From Samsonia erythrinae (lineage in GTDB: Bacteria > Pseudomonadota > Gammaproteobacteria > Enterobacterales > Enterobacteriaceae): a stretch of 64,000 nucleotides of DNA. Shown piece by piece: positions 19,247-27,272 of the stretch. Each line of letters begins with the position of its first letter. Within the stretch, counting starts at the first letter, position 1. Location: contig NZ_SMBY01000002.1 of NCBI RefSeq assembly GCF_004342665.1, forward strand, positions 372,001-436,000. The letters run 5' to 3'. Under the pieces are notes generated by a model. That model searched no databases. It had not been told where the DNA came from and saw nothing but the letters and a program-made list of their open reading frames with translations. A program made the translations under genes and the position numbers.

Positions 19247-19544
19247 CCTGTTTCTGGGGCGTCCGCTAAGGGGTGAGCGTTATCAAAGCGTCAGCGAAAC
19301 CGGATGGACGATTGAGGTGATTAGCGTTAGGTCAATCAACTATGAATCCGGCCAGGTAATGCCAGAGCCAGAAGTATTTTTCCTGTATGAATCCAGTCAG
19401 AAATATGGAGAAATGCCACTCAGTGAGTTTCGCCGTTCCTATCAGTTATTACCTGAGTATGTGGCACGTAGAAAAGAAATGTCGCGGGACTATTACGAAC
19501 GACGTTCTAACACGGATAAAGACGACTACGCGCGTTATTTATAG
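19239..19544 (+). CDS. Small protein, possibly DUF4222-like
   Basis: 101 residues. The N-terminal half (GERYQSVSETGWTIEVISV...) has the beta-strand pattern of phage DUF4222-type proteins, in which a (K/R)GxxY element is followed by a WTIExV strand; the match is loose. The C-terminus is charged. A strong AGGAGGTGCACC ribosome site precedes the ATG. It is the last gene of the coupled small-ORF chain. Confidence 0.65.
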   Translation: MRNLFLGRPLRGERYQSVSETGWTIEVISVRSINYESGQVMPEPEVFFLYESSQKYGEMPLSEFRRSYQLLPEYVARRKEMSRDYYERRSNTDKDDYARYL

Positions 19545-19616
19545 TTGAAAATACCGGAATAACATGACCGAATATTATTTCGGCGAATCCTTGCATTCTA
19601 AATAAAGGGTATCCCA

Positions 19617-19916
19617 ATGGATCGTGTCACTGCACAAGCGCTTAGCGCTAAAATGATTGCTGGTGAAGAGACTCAGAAAAATAATGAAGTTCATTCTCTC
19701 AGCATTGAAAGCTATCACAAAATGAATAGGGCTAAAAATGTGGCCTTTGGCCTTCATCTCCACGTAAGAAAACTGGAAGTAAATGCTGAGCCACTTTTGT
19801 GGTTACCCGATATTTTCAGCTATCTCCACGATGATATTGATTCTGTACTGAATGAGTTGAAGGGGAAAGGATTGTGCAATGAATGGCTGAAACAAGGAAA
19901 AGGTTCGTTTCGGTGA
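19617..19916 (+). CDS. Unknown satellite protein upstream of the primase
   Basis: 99 residues, no family recognised. The sequence has two helices (IESYHKMNRAKNVAFGLHLH and IDSVLNELKGKGLCNEWLK) and could be a small DNA-binding or adaptor protein. The ribosome site is modest (AAAGGG, 7-8 bases upstream). A hairpin follows the stop before the primase gene. Confidence 0.6.
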   Translation: MDRVTAQALSAKMIAGEETQKNNEVHSLSIESYHKMNRAKNVAFGLHLHVRKLEVNAEPLLWLPDIFSYLHDDIDSVLNELKGKGLCNEWLKQGKGSFR

Positions 19917-19942
19917 TTAACACATTTATTCACTTTCAATAA

Positions 19943-19969
19943 AAAAGCGCCGTTGAGCGCGGCGCTTTT
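19943..19969 (+). terminator. Hairpin directly before the primase ribosome site
   Basis: AAAAGCGCCG and CGGCGCTTTT form a perfect 10-bp stem around a 7-base loop. The primase Shine-Dalgarno GGAG starts at the next base (19970). It could end the early transcript or attenuate primase expression. Confidence 0.7.
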
Positions 19970-19979
19970 GGAGCGATTC

Positions 19980-22658
19980 ATGAATAACGAATTACACAAA
20001 GAAATTATAAAGCGATTGATAGCAGAATTCCAGTTTAAAGAACAGGAAGGGTATTTACGCTATGGCATTTGCCCCCACTGCCATAAGAAAGAACTGTTTA
20101 CCAGCATCGAAAAACCTTACGTGCTGAAATGCGGACGGGAAAATAAGTGCGGGGCTGAAATTATCGTCAATGCCCATTACGCTGATTTATTTAATCACTG
20201 GTCTGAGCGCTTCCCACGCACGGAAGCGTCGCCCTGTGCGGCCGCAGATGCCTACTTACGGGAATCGCGTAATCTGGATATCACCCGTCTTGCAGGATGT
20301 TACACACAGGAAAGTTTTCACCAGAAGGGACTGGGGACAGCCACGGTGCGTTTTTCACTCCCCTGCGGGGGATATTGGGAGCGCCTTATCGATCTGCCGG
20401 AGCGATTTGAGCGTAAAGCTAATTTTCATGGCAGCTATGCCGGCCAATGGTGGAATCATCCGGCTCAGGATTTGAGTAAGCAGAACGCGATCTGGCTGGT
20501 AGAAGGGATTTTTGATGCCTTAAGCCTGATACAAAACGGGATCGCGGCAGTGTCTATCATGTCGTGCAACAACTATCCAGAACAGGCGCTGGCGCAACTG
20601 GCGCAAAGTCTGGGAGAACGCCCCAGGCCGGTACTGGTGTGGGCGCTGGACAACGATCCGGCGGGGAAAAAATACACCGCCCGTCACGCTCGCCGGAGTC
20701 AGGAAGCTGGCTGGGCAGTTAACGCGGCCTGCGTACCTGTGGGCAGACAAAAACGCGACTGGAACGATCTGCACATTCAGGGAAGGCTGACCCCGCGCGA
20801 TCTGAAGGAATATCGCTATCAGGGGGATTTGCTACTGACTGACAACGCCGCAGATAAAGCGCTACGGATTGCTGAGCATACCGAACGGCGGGAGTTTCAT
20901 TTTGAATTTGATTCGCGTCTGTATTGGTTCAAGCTCGATCTGGACAGGCATATGAAAGCGGTTGAGCGGATTCAGGATGGGGATATCCGGTTAAGTGAGC
21001 AGGAAGTAAAAGTGAAAGCGCTGAAAGAAGCCGGTGCTGTGGTAGAAATTGCCAATTGCTATCCCGTACCACTGTATTTCCAGCGCAGTGAGCCAACGGA
21101 TGAAGCCTGGTACTACTTCCAGATCAATTTCCCAGGCTCCACACCGCCGGTGAAAGATATGTTTACTTCAGGCCAGCTTACCAGTGCGTCAGAGTTTAAA
21201 AAGCGTTTGTTACATGTGGCGAAAGGAGCCATTTATACCGGCAATACGAACCAGCTCGACCGCTTGATCCGTCAGGATCTGCCGGTGATTAAAGAGGTGC
21301 AGACGCAGAATTTTATCGGCTACAACAAGGTCTGGCAGGGCTGGATATTTAATACTCTGGCGGTTTCCGGCGGTCAGGTTTACCACCTCAACAGTGAGGA
21401 CTATTTCGAGATCGGTAAACTGAGCGCGAAAAGCCTCAGCCATAGCCCCGTTCTGGAAATTAACGCTGACCTCAGCCAATTTAAAACGGATTGGGTACAG
21501 GATATCTGGACGGCATTTGGCGCTAAGGGTTATATCGCGCTGGCGTTCTGGCTGGGATCGTTGTTTGCGGAACAAATCCGGCAACAGTGCCGTAGCTTTC
21601 CGTTTCTGGAAATTGTCGGTGAGCCAGGAACGGGGAAAAGTACCTTGATCGATTTTCTCTGGAAGCTGTGTGGCCGAGATGATTACGAGGGATTTGACCC
21701 AACCAAATCCACAGCCGCAGCCAGAGCAAGAAACTTTGCACAGGTTGGCAATCTGCCCGTCGTGCTGATTGAGGGTGATAGAACGCAGGACACAATACGT
21801 CAGCGGGCGTTTGATTTTGATGACCTGAAACCGCTGTATAACGGTAAAGGTATGCGGGCGACAGGGGTTAAATCCAACAATAATGAAACCTATGAGCCGC
21901 CGTTCCGAGGAAGCATTGTGATCGCGCAGAATGCTGATGTGGGCGGTTCACCGGCGTTGCTTGAGCGTATCGTGCATATTCACACGGATAAGAGCGCCCA
22001 GACACCGCAAACGCGCCAGGCGGCGGAACGGCTTGAACGTGCGACGATAGAGCAGGTATCCGGGTTTATCCTCCAGGTGACACAGTCAGAAACGGCTGTA
22101 CTCGATGCGTTCAGCCGAGTCTATGAGCAGGCTAAAACCGAGCTGGAGAACCATCCAGAGATAAACCATAACCGTATTGCCAAAAACCATGCGCAACTGA
22201 TCGCGATGGTTGAAACCTTACCGCTGGTTTTGCCTGTTCAGGCCGATGCCGTGCTTCAAACAAGGCAGGCTTTGGTTACGCTGGCCGCAGAGCGTCGTCA
22301 GGCATTGCGCACCGATCCGCCGCAGGTACAGGAATTCTGGGAGACGTTCGAGTATCTGGATTCTCTCGATCGCTACGGACTGAACCACGCCGGAAAAGAT
22401 AACAGGGAAGGGATGGTGGCGGTGAATTTCCAGCACTTTATCCAGATGGCATCTGAATATCGGGTTAACCAGTCGTTTGTGATTAGCGATCTGAAAAAAC
22501 AGCTTAAAGGTGGTACGCGCTACCAGTTCACGGGAAACAAAGCCGTGCGTAGTCTCCCCAATGAGCATTACAACAAGGGCAAAGGCGAGCATGATTTACT
22601 CCGCCCCGATATTGTTCGCTGCTGGGTATTCAAACGTAGCGAGCTTCAGCACAGTTAA
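19980..22658 (+). CDS. Toprim primase / helicase replication protein (P4 alpha-like)
   Basis: 892 residues from ATG 19980, chosen for its GGAG ribosome site; an upstream in-frame ATG lies in the hairpin. The order is an N-terminal zinc finger (Cys at about 31, 34, 51 and 57), a Toprim domain (WALDNDPAGKKY near residue 220) and a C-terminal helicase-type ATPase with Walker A GEPGTGKST near residue 546 and Walker B-like VVLIEGD. This matches the multifunctional replication proteins of P4-like satellites, which prime, unwind and bind the origin. The origin-like repeats begin about 150 bases after its stop. Confidence 0.9.
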   Translation: MNNELHKEIIKRLIAEFQFKEQEGYLRYGICPHCHKKELFTSIEKPYVLKCGRENKCGAEIIVNAHYADLFNHWSERFPRTEASPCAAADAYLRESRNLDITRLAGCYTQESFHQKGLGTATVRFSLPCGGYWERLIDLPERFERKANFHGSYAGQWWNHPAQDLSKQNAIWLVEGIFDALSLIQNGIAAVSIMSCNNYPEQALAQLAQSLGERPRPVLVWALDNDPAGKKYTARHARRSQEAGWAVNAACVPVGRQKRDWNDLHIQGRLTPRDLKEYRYQGDLLLTDNAADKALRIAEHTERREFHFEFDSRLYWFKLDLDRHMKAVERIQDGDIRLSEQEVKVKALKEAGAVVEIANCYPVPLYFQRSEPTDEAWYYFQINFPGSTPPVKDMFTSGQLTSASEFKKRLLHVAKGAIYTGNTNQLDRLIRQDLPVIKEVQTQNFIGYNKVWQGWIFNTLAVSGGQVYHLNSEDYFEIGKLSAKSLSHSPVLEINADLSQFKTDWVQDIWTAFGAKGYIALAFWLGSLFAEQIRQQCRSFPFLEIVGEPGTGKSTLIDFLWKLCGRDDYEGFDPTKSTAAARARNFAQVGNLPVVLIEGDRTQDTIRQRAFDFDDLKPLYNGKGMRATGVKSNNNETYEPPFRGSIVIAQNADVGGSPALLERIVHIHTDKSAQTPQTRQAAERLERATIEQVSGFILQVTQSETAVLDAFSRVYEQAKTELENHPEINHNRIAKNHAQLIAMVETLPLVLPVQADAVLQTRQALVTLAAERRQALRTDPPQVQEFWETFEYLDSLDRYGLNHAGKDNREGMVAVNFQHFIQMASEYRVNQSFVISDLKKQLKGGTRYQFTGNKAVRSLPNEHYNKGKGEHDLLRPDIVRCWVFKRSELQHS

Positions 22659-22813
22659 TTCTGGCGATGCTGGCCAACGGATGGCCGGTATCGCTGATAG
22701 CTTTACCGTCCTTCAAACTCTCTCCCTAACTCTCCCATGCATACCCTCACAATTGGTTAAAAAGCATCCTTTATGCGCCATTTTCAAAATCTTAGGGGGT
22801 ACACCGGAAAAGC

Positions 22814-23075
22814 GTTACAACTGTTACAAGGTTCAAAAATACCATTTAATATATTGAATAATATAACTATTTAAGAAATTGAAAACCGTTACAAAAGCGT
22901 TACAGAAGCGTCACGATGTAACGGTTATGAAGTGTTACAGAATAGGGTTTTAAATCATTGATTTAATTAGATGTAACACTTTGCGTAACGGTTTGTAACG
23001 CCTAAAGTGTTACATTATTTTCTGTTATTTATCAGTGTATTGGATAGGGTTTTTATGGGGTGTAACGGTTGTAAC
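22814..23075. repeat. GTTACA repeat cluster, candidate replication origin
   Basis: Eleven exact copies of GTTACA or its complement TGTAAC in 262 bases: forward at 22814, 22823, 22888, 22899, 22934 and 23009; reverse at 22917, 22972, 22994, 23061 and 23070. About 0.13 would be expected by chance. The block is AT-rich and lies directly after the primase-helicase gene, the usual place for P4 crr or ori iterons. It occupies most of the 22659-23552 gap. Confidence 0.8.
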
Positions 23076-23152
23076 AGTTTTCCGATGGCTGACTGGAAAA
23101 TGCTTCTCGACCAGTAGGCTGGCGCGCAAGCGTTGCAGATTTCTCTCGCTCG

Positions 23153-23320
23153 ATGGGCTGGAATATCAGCGACCGTGAGTTGCGGAGGTTGGAAACTGGC
23201 AACGCGATCACGCTCGTGGATTACTCATATGTTGCCATCGCTGATGGCTGTCTGTATCGCGGCGCCGCCGAAGAAGTAAAAAAGATTAGGAATATTAGGA
23301 TAAAACGGCGGAACTGCTGA
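23153..23320 (+). pseudogene. Possible remnant of an XRE-like DNA-binding protein
   Basis: An open frame from 23093 to 23320, with its only ATG at 23153 (55 codons), reads ADFSRSMGWNISDRELRRLE and ETGNAITL, resembling the second half of an XRE helix-turn-helix domain. No ribosome site or full N-terminus is present, so it is probably a gene fragment between the origin block and the cargo genes. Confidence 0.4.
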
Positions 23321-23457
23321 AACGGATTGCAGTGTTTAGTATGAAGTTGTATGAACATAATCGGCACATATGTAGCACCGATAATCTTTAAACAAGCCAG
23401 AAAAAATATTTAATCTCTTCGTCAAACCTTTTAAGTCACGCTACATACAATTTGGTG

Positions 23458-23508
23458 TTGACAAGAAAAATTGAAAATAAGATAAATTAACTGGTTACGT
23501 AAATAACC
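23458..23508 (+). promoter_or_regulatory. Promoter and inverted repeat before the Beta-like gene
   Basis: Consensus -35 TTGACA (23458-23463), a 17-base spacer and a weaker -10 GATAAA (23481-23486). The inverted repeat GGTTA-N6-TAACC (23493-23508) falls near the expected start of transcription and could be a repressor site. Confidence 0.55.
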
Positions 23509-23552
23509 AAACACAATTAATTAGGATGCATACTATTTATAGGAATAATTAG

Positions 23553-24653
23553 ATGACTGTAATATCTTACGTGCCTATTTTAAAGACTAAGCGCGCAGAA
23601 TTTTCAGCAATAAACTTATTGGATCAATCAGTTAAATCAAAAATTATCCCGTTATTTGAAATAGAACCAGTCCCGTTAGACCCAGATACAGATATACAAA
23701 ACAAAACATATAATGATCATTTATATGATTTCGGTAAGAAACTATCTACTCCATGTTCTGATATATCAATGATTTATATCGATGGGCTTCTTGTCGAAGA
23801 ACAATTCATTAGCTCTGGAGATACTTACCCCATAGCGAATGCTGTCAATCAAGCCAGGGCTGCTGGTTTACATGTAGTTCCTGTAAGCTCTCCCACTCGT
23901 AATGCAAATTATTTACGTGAAATCGATAGACTTGTCCAAGGTGAAGTATGTCTACGTCTGACTGTAACAGATCTTGCGAACCCACAATTAATTTCAGCTT
24001 ATATTTCCCATCTTAATATTCCATATAAAAATATTGATATCGTAATCGATCTACGTGATTCAATTTCAGAGGAGTTATTAGAAACCGGACAAAGTAAAAC
24101 ATTAGCAATAGGTCTGGTTAATAATCTCTATAATTTAAATAGTTATCGCCGCATAATTTTAGCGGGAGGCTCATTCCCTGTAGATCTAAGTCAAATATCT
24201 ATTGGTATTTATTCACAGCTACGTTCAGAGTGGGTACTATGGCAACAGCTACACCAAAGCGGTGAACTCTCAAGATCAGTCATTTATAGTGATTATGGTG
24301 TACAACATCCCGACTATACGAGGTTAGCGACCAGATTTCCTAGTGTGTCAGCAAGTGTGCGTTACACTGGTGATGACGACTTTTGGGTATTTAGAGGGAA
24401 GAAAGCCAACACGTATGGTTATGATCAATATGGTGCGCATAGCCAAGCAATTGTTTCACATAAAGAATATTCGGGGCCAGCATTTTCCGCAGGAGATAAG
24501 GAAATTTACGATTACGCCCAAGTCTATGCCCAATATTTAAAAAACCCAACTCCTAATCACAAATTTGGCAGTCCAGAGGTTTGGAGAAAAATCGGGCAAA
24601 ACCACCACATAACTAAGGTTGTTGATCAGCTCGCCAATTTATACGGGATTTAA
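23553..24653 (+). CDS. Beta/sce7725-like family protein
   Basis: 366 residues. The opening MTVISYVPILKTKRAEFSAI and the following KIIPLFEIEPVP match the start of phage 'Beta' and sce7725-type proteins, which begin YxPxLxxKxxE and then II.LxEI.P. The rest is an alternating alpha/beta pattern. Molecular function is unknown to me. The P4 satellite itself has a gene called beta in its gop-beta-cII defence locus; whether this is the same family needs a search. The gene is AT-rich with rare-codon usage unlike the primase, has its own promoter, and overlaps the convergent nuclease gene by 41 bases. Confidence 0.75.
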   Translation: MTVISYVPILKTKRAEFSAINLLDQSVKSKIIPLFEIEPVPLDPDTDIQNKTYNDHLYDFGKKLSTPCSDISMIYIDGLLVEEQFISSGDTYPIANAVNQARAAGLHVVPVSSPTRNANYLREIDRLVQGEVCLRLTVTDLANPQLISAYISHLNIPYKNIDIVIDLRDSISEELLETGQSKTLAIGLVNNLYNLNSYRRIILAGGSFPVDLSQISIGIYSQLRSEWVLWQQLHQSGELSRSVIYSDYGVQHPDYTRLATRFPSVSASVRYTGDDDFWVFRGKKANTYGYDQYGAHSQAIVSHKEYSGPAFSAGDKEIYDYAQVYAQYLKNPTPNHKFGSPEVWRKIGQNHHITKVVDQLANLYGI

Positions 24654-25191
24654 GTTTCGTTCGAACTTCATCACGCAGCTGATTGGTCTCTAAACATTCT
24701 GATAATTTCAACCATAAAAATCTACGTGGCTTGCTTTTCAAGCCACGTTCTAGACCATACGAAGCCAAAATTGAAAGCATTTCGTCTTTCCAAAGCAACA
24801 TCGACAGAGAAACTTTATCAATTGATGGATTCATTCTATTCATTCGTTCTGTATGCAAATGAACAGCATTCCGAGCACCTTCGGTGGCAATTTTTATTCC
24901 CCACCACTCAGGAATAATTTTTACAGCTTCTTGTGCATGACACTCAGAAACAACTAGAGTGACCTTATCCATAACCGAAGAGTAAAATTCAACCTGGGCA
25001 GGCAAGCGTAGAAGATTGTCACTTTTGCTTTTTAACTCATATCCATGCATTAGGCCATTGATTACGGTAATGTCTGCACGGCTAGCTCCCAAGTTCATTA
25101 CGAACTCATCAATTATAAGAGTGTCAGGATCCTTGTGGTGTTCCTTAAGGATTTTTTTGTGGACAGCTCGTCTAACGTCGATATCTCTCAT
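24613..25191 (-). CDS. sce7726-like PD-(D/E)XK nuclease
   Basis: 192 residues. The central block IDEFVMNLGASRADITVING, then GYELKSKSDNLLRLPAQVEF shows the PD-(D/E)XK core: Glu in an N-terminal helix, Asp in RADITVI, the E-x-K of GYELKSK, and a Gln after it. This is the pattern of sce7726 proteins, often found beside sce7725/Beta-type genes. A DNA- or RNA-cleaving role is inferred from the fold. Convergent with the Beta-like gene, sharing 41 bases of coding 3' end. A good AAAGG precedes a five-codon mini-ORF that ends 2 bases before ATG 25191, hinting at coupled translation. Confidence 0.72.
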   Translation of the reverse strand: MRDIDVRRAVHKKILKEHHKDPDTLIIDEFVMNLGASRADITVINGLMHGYELKSKSDNLLRLPAQVEFYSSVMDKVTLVVSECHAQEAVKIIPEWWGIKIATEGARNAVHLHTERMNRMNPSIDKVSLSMLLWKDEMLSILASYGLERGLKSKPRRFLWLKLSECLETNQLRDEVRTKLKSRINWRADQQP

Positions 25192-25283
25192 GGTTATTGA
25201 TCGTTTTTCATCCTTTACGGTAACAATTTTTTGAAGCCGTAGACTTTAAATCCATACAATCCTTATAGCACGAATTTTTTTCT

Positions 25284-25308
25284 TCTCCTGTAACTGGAGA
25301 GTTTTTTT
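25284..25308 (+). terminator. Possible terminator right of the cargo pair
   Basis: TCTCC-7-GGAGA followed by GTTTTTTT. The stem is short (5-6 bp) but the T run is good. It would stop rightward transcripts that run on through the nuclease gene. Confidence 0.5.
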
Positions 25309-25467
25309 ATGTCACGAAACACTGCTATGTGATAGGCAACAAATACTGCATAAAAATGCACGATTTTGCACAAATTTTAGGTCTATCTTATTGCGAGCCT
25401 GCATCAGTACTGGAGCGGCCTAGGAGGGGGTTGTCTGTTGCACAAAAATAAGCATCTTTAACGTGCG

Positions 25468-25486
25468 GGCGTGGCGGGGGAACCCT
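25468..25486 (+). other. cos-like packaging site
   Basis: GGCGTGGCGGGGGAACCCT matches the 19-base P2/P4 cohesive end (GGCGAGGCGGGGAAAGCAC, from memory) at 14 of 19 positions, including the GGCG-GGCGGGG core. Its place between the cargo genes and the late-type zinc-finger genes fits a P4-like map. It would allow packaging by P2-like helper terminase. The wider 25192-25577 segment holds no gene. Confidence 0.65.
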
Positions 25487-25577
25487 CGCGCGCTGTGGGG
25501 TATACGGGGTTATGGACAGATATAATTAGGGAGTACCCATAAAACAGCATTCAAATGCTGCTGAGGAGGCGCGTCGC

Positions 25578-25787
25578 GTGTTCATGATAAGTGAAATGGA
25601 TTCGGATGATCATGCCTCAGAAGCCGATTCTGGTGCGGTTCATGGGCAGTTTAGGCTGGGCAATAGATTGTTGTTCGTCGCGCTAACTGCACGACATACA
25701 AAAGTGTATTACACCAGACAGGTAAGGATTACTTCAGGAACGGGAAGCGCTCATCAAAATTCATGCGGTAAACGGACTCAGGCGTAG
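25578..25787 (+). CDS. Possible small ORF after cos
   Basis: 69 codons from GTG 25578 (or 67 from ATG 25584), with GAGGAG about 10 bases upstream. The sequence, beginning MFMISEMDSDDHASEADSGA, is not recognised. Its 3' end overlaps the opposite ribbon-helix-helix gene by 59 bases and contains one of the operator-like repeats, so it may be a chance frame. Confidence 0.25.
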   Translation: MFMISEMDSDDHASEADSGAVHGQFRLGNRLLFVALTARHTKVYYTRQVRITSGTGSAHQNSCGKRTQA

Positions 25788-25962
25788 CAGTGCCTGTGTT
25801 ATTAGGCTCTGGCGTTTGAGCCAGATAGATTTGTACTGCATCCAGTATCAGCGCAGTGTAGCCACGCTTTAACCGCTTACACTGGCGTTCAATCTCTGCG
25901 TCAATCTGGTGAGGTACACGCAATGTCCTCATTCGTGTTTTACCATTACTGCTGCCTTTCAT
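25729..25962 (-). CDS. Ribbon-helix-helix-type regulator
   Basis: 77 residues from the ATG at 25962. A basic strand (TRMRTLRVPHQIDAEI) is followed by two helices (ERQCKRLKRGYTALILDAV), the pattern of Arc/CopG-like repressors. The longer frame to 26142 has no similarity. It is divergent from the gene at 26125 and flanked by four copies of a GTGTAATACAC palindrome, so it likely represses both itself and that gene. Confidence 0.65.
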   Translation of the reverse strand: MKGSSNGKTRMRTLRVPHQIDAEIERQCKRLKRGYTALILDAVQIYLAQTPEPNNTGTATPESVYRMNFDERFPFLK

Positions 25963-25980
25963 ATCTTGATCCCCAGCGTT

Positions 25981-26105
25981 GTGTAATACACCCGATTTTT
26001 CATCTGGTTGCAGGCCAGCAAAAGCGCACTTCGTTGTAATACACCGGCGACAAATGTAATCGCGAGATCTGCCATGCTCAGATGGTGAATATAGGTGTAT
26101 TACAC
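25981..26105. promoter_or_regulatory. GTGTAATACAC operator copies
   Basis: Palindromic GTGTA-A/T-TACAC occurs at 25981-25991 and 26095-26105, with a 10/11 copy at 26034-26044; a further exact copy is at 25704-25714, inside the preceding small ORF. The three copies here lie between the divergent genes, and the 26095 copy ends 19 bases before ATG 26125. They are probably the operators of the adjacent ribbon-helix-helix protein. Confidence 0.7.
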
Positions 26106-26124
26106 TACTGAGAAGGACGTAAAA

Positions 26125-26937
26125 ATGACCACCCCTATTCATGACGCTGTTTCAGATACAAACCCTGCACGGCAACGGCTGGATGAGATTGCTAACACGT
26201 TTTCTGCACTGGAGGCCGATATTGAGCAGGAACGGCTAACCCTAGCCAATCTTGTGGAAAGTCATCGTCAGGCCGAAGCAGAGCTAAAAGAGAATGATGG
26301 AAAATGGGAAAGTATTCTCATGGAAAATAACGGCGTAGAGAATACTGAGTCAGAGCGGGCTTTGTTTCTTACCACTACCGCTAAGGCTAAAATAGCCCGT
26401 TTATCTATCTTGATGAAAGATCAAAAACGAAAGGTAGCCGAAATGAATATTCGGCTGGGCGGCATGACCGTTGAATATAACAATGCATTTTCCAATGTCA
26501 CTGCCCCCATCGTGAAGCGTGAAGTTGAACAACTTATCACCGAGCTACATGATTTAATGGCACCGCGGATTAGCCGAGTCGTTGGACTGTGTAGAATGTA
26601 TGGTGTCAGTGTTCGTGAAACACTTACGGCGGTTTATTTCACTACCGCATACAGAAACGAACAGAGTGAATTAGTTGATGTAGGGCATGTTGAAAAAATC
26701 ATGTCAACTGATGATATCGAATCATCAATAATCAATTCTGTTAAAACTATCATTCGCAGTAACGGCATTAAGCTAACCGATAGTGAGTTACCGGATGATC
26801 ATCCAGGCGCGTATCCACGAAATGTTTTCAGAGCGATGAAAAATACCCCTTCTCCGGCACAATTATCGCGTGCTAAGTCTGATGCGGAATACAAAGAAAA
26901 ACTGTTCACTGGGGAAATCCCATTTAGCAATTTTTGA
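26125..26937 (+). CDS. Coiled-coil protein of the satellite late region
   Basis: 270 residues from ATG 26125, preceded by AGAAGGACG. The first third is a long helical region (ALEADIEQERLTLANLVESH, continuing with acidic and Lys-rich heptads). The C-terminal part is acidic. In P4 the gene beside cos and delta is psu (polarity suppression), also helical with an N-terminal coiled coil, so a distant psu relation is possible, but I see no convincing motif. It is controlled by the divergent regulator's operators. Confidence 0.6.
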   Translation: MTTPIHDAVSDTNPARQRLDEIANTFSALEADIEQERLTLANLVESHRQAEAELKENDGKWESILMENNGVENTESERALFLTTTAKAKIARLSILMKDQKRKVAEMNIRLGGMTVEYNNAFSNVTAPIVKREVEQLITELHDLMAPRISRVVGLCRMYGVSVRETLTAVYFTTAYRNEQSELVDVGHVEKIMSTDDIESSIINSVKTIIRSNGIKLTDSELPDDHPGAYPRNVFRAMKNTPSPAQLSRAKSDAEYKEKLFTGEIPFSNF

Positions 26938-27020
26938 TGTTAGCCTGTGAAAAAGCACTGTCGGGTAATAATGAGGGAAAGCGCGAGCAGTATCTGAATC
27001 AACAATATACTGCTCACATT

Positions 27021-27272
27021 TTAATCGGTATTTACCCGATGAGGGACGGCAGAGTTATTTGGCTGACTGTTAGGCATGATATTGTCACAGGTAGCACTAC
27101 AATGTGCTGCCTGTTCGTTGTCTGATGTGCTCACTCTCAGTTCTTCAATTGTGGTGAAGCAATGGCCGCATAACAAGTTTTTGCATTGGTGGTAGCGGCG
27201 ATAACTGTTTTCCCCAATTTTTTCCACCCCTCTGTCTCCTGCGACTTTACCGCAGTATTTACAAGTGATCAT
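27021..27272 (-). CDS. Ogr/Delta-like zinc-finger activator (downstream copy)
   Basis: 83 residues opening MITCKYCGKVAGDRGVEKIG, then YRRYHQCKNLLCGHCFTTIE. The Cys-x2-Cys...Cys-x4-Cys zinc site and the YHQC/FTT pattern are those of the P2 Ogr and P4 Delta activators, which switch on late promoters of helper and satellite. It overlaps the upstream copy by 14 bases. Confidence 0.82.
   Translation of the reverse strand: MITCKYCGKVAGDRGVEKIGENSYRRYHQCKNLLCGHCFTTIEELRVSTSDNEQAAHCSATCDNIMPNSQPNNSAVPHRVNTD

Noticed and set aside
22510-22857. Frame overlapping the primase 3' end
   Set aside because: Shadow of the primase gene that runs into the repeat block; no ribosome site or known sequence.
22814-23075. 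CRISPR array
   Set aside because: The repeated unit is 6 bases, in both orientations, with irregular spacing and no cas gene; iterons explain it better.
26934-27125. 63-codon frame after the coiled-coil gene
   Set aside because: It lies mostly opposite the Ogr/Delta-like gene and has no motif; the zinc-finger gene explains the region better.
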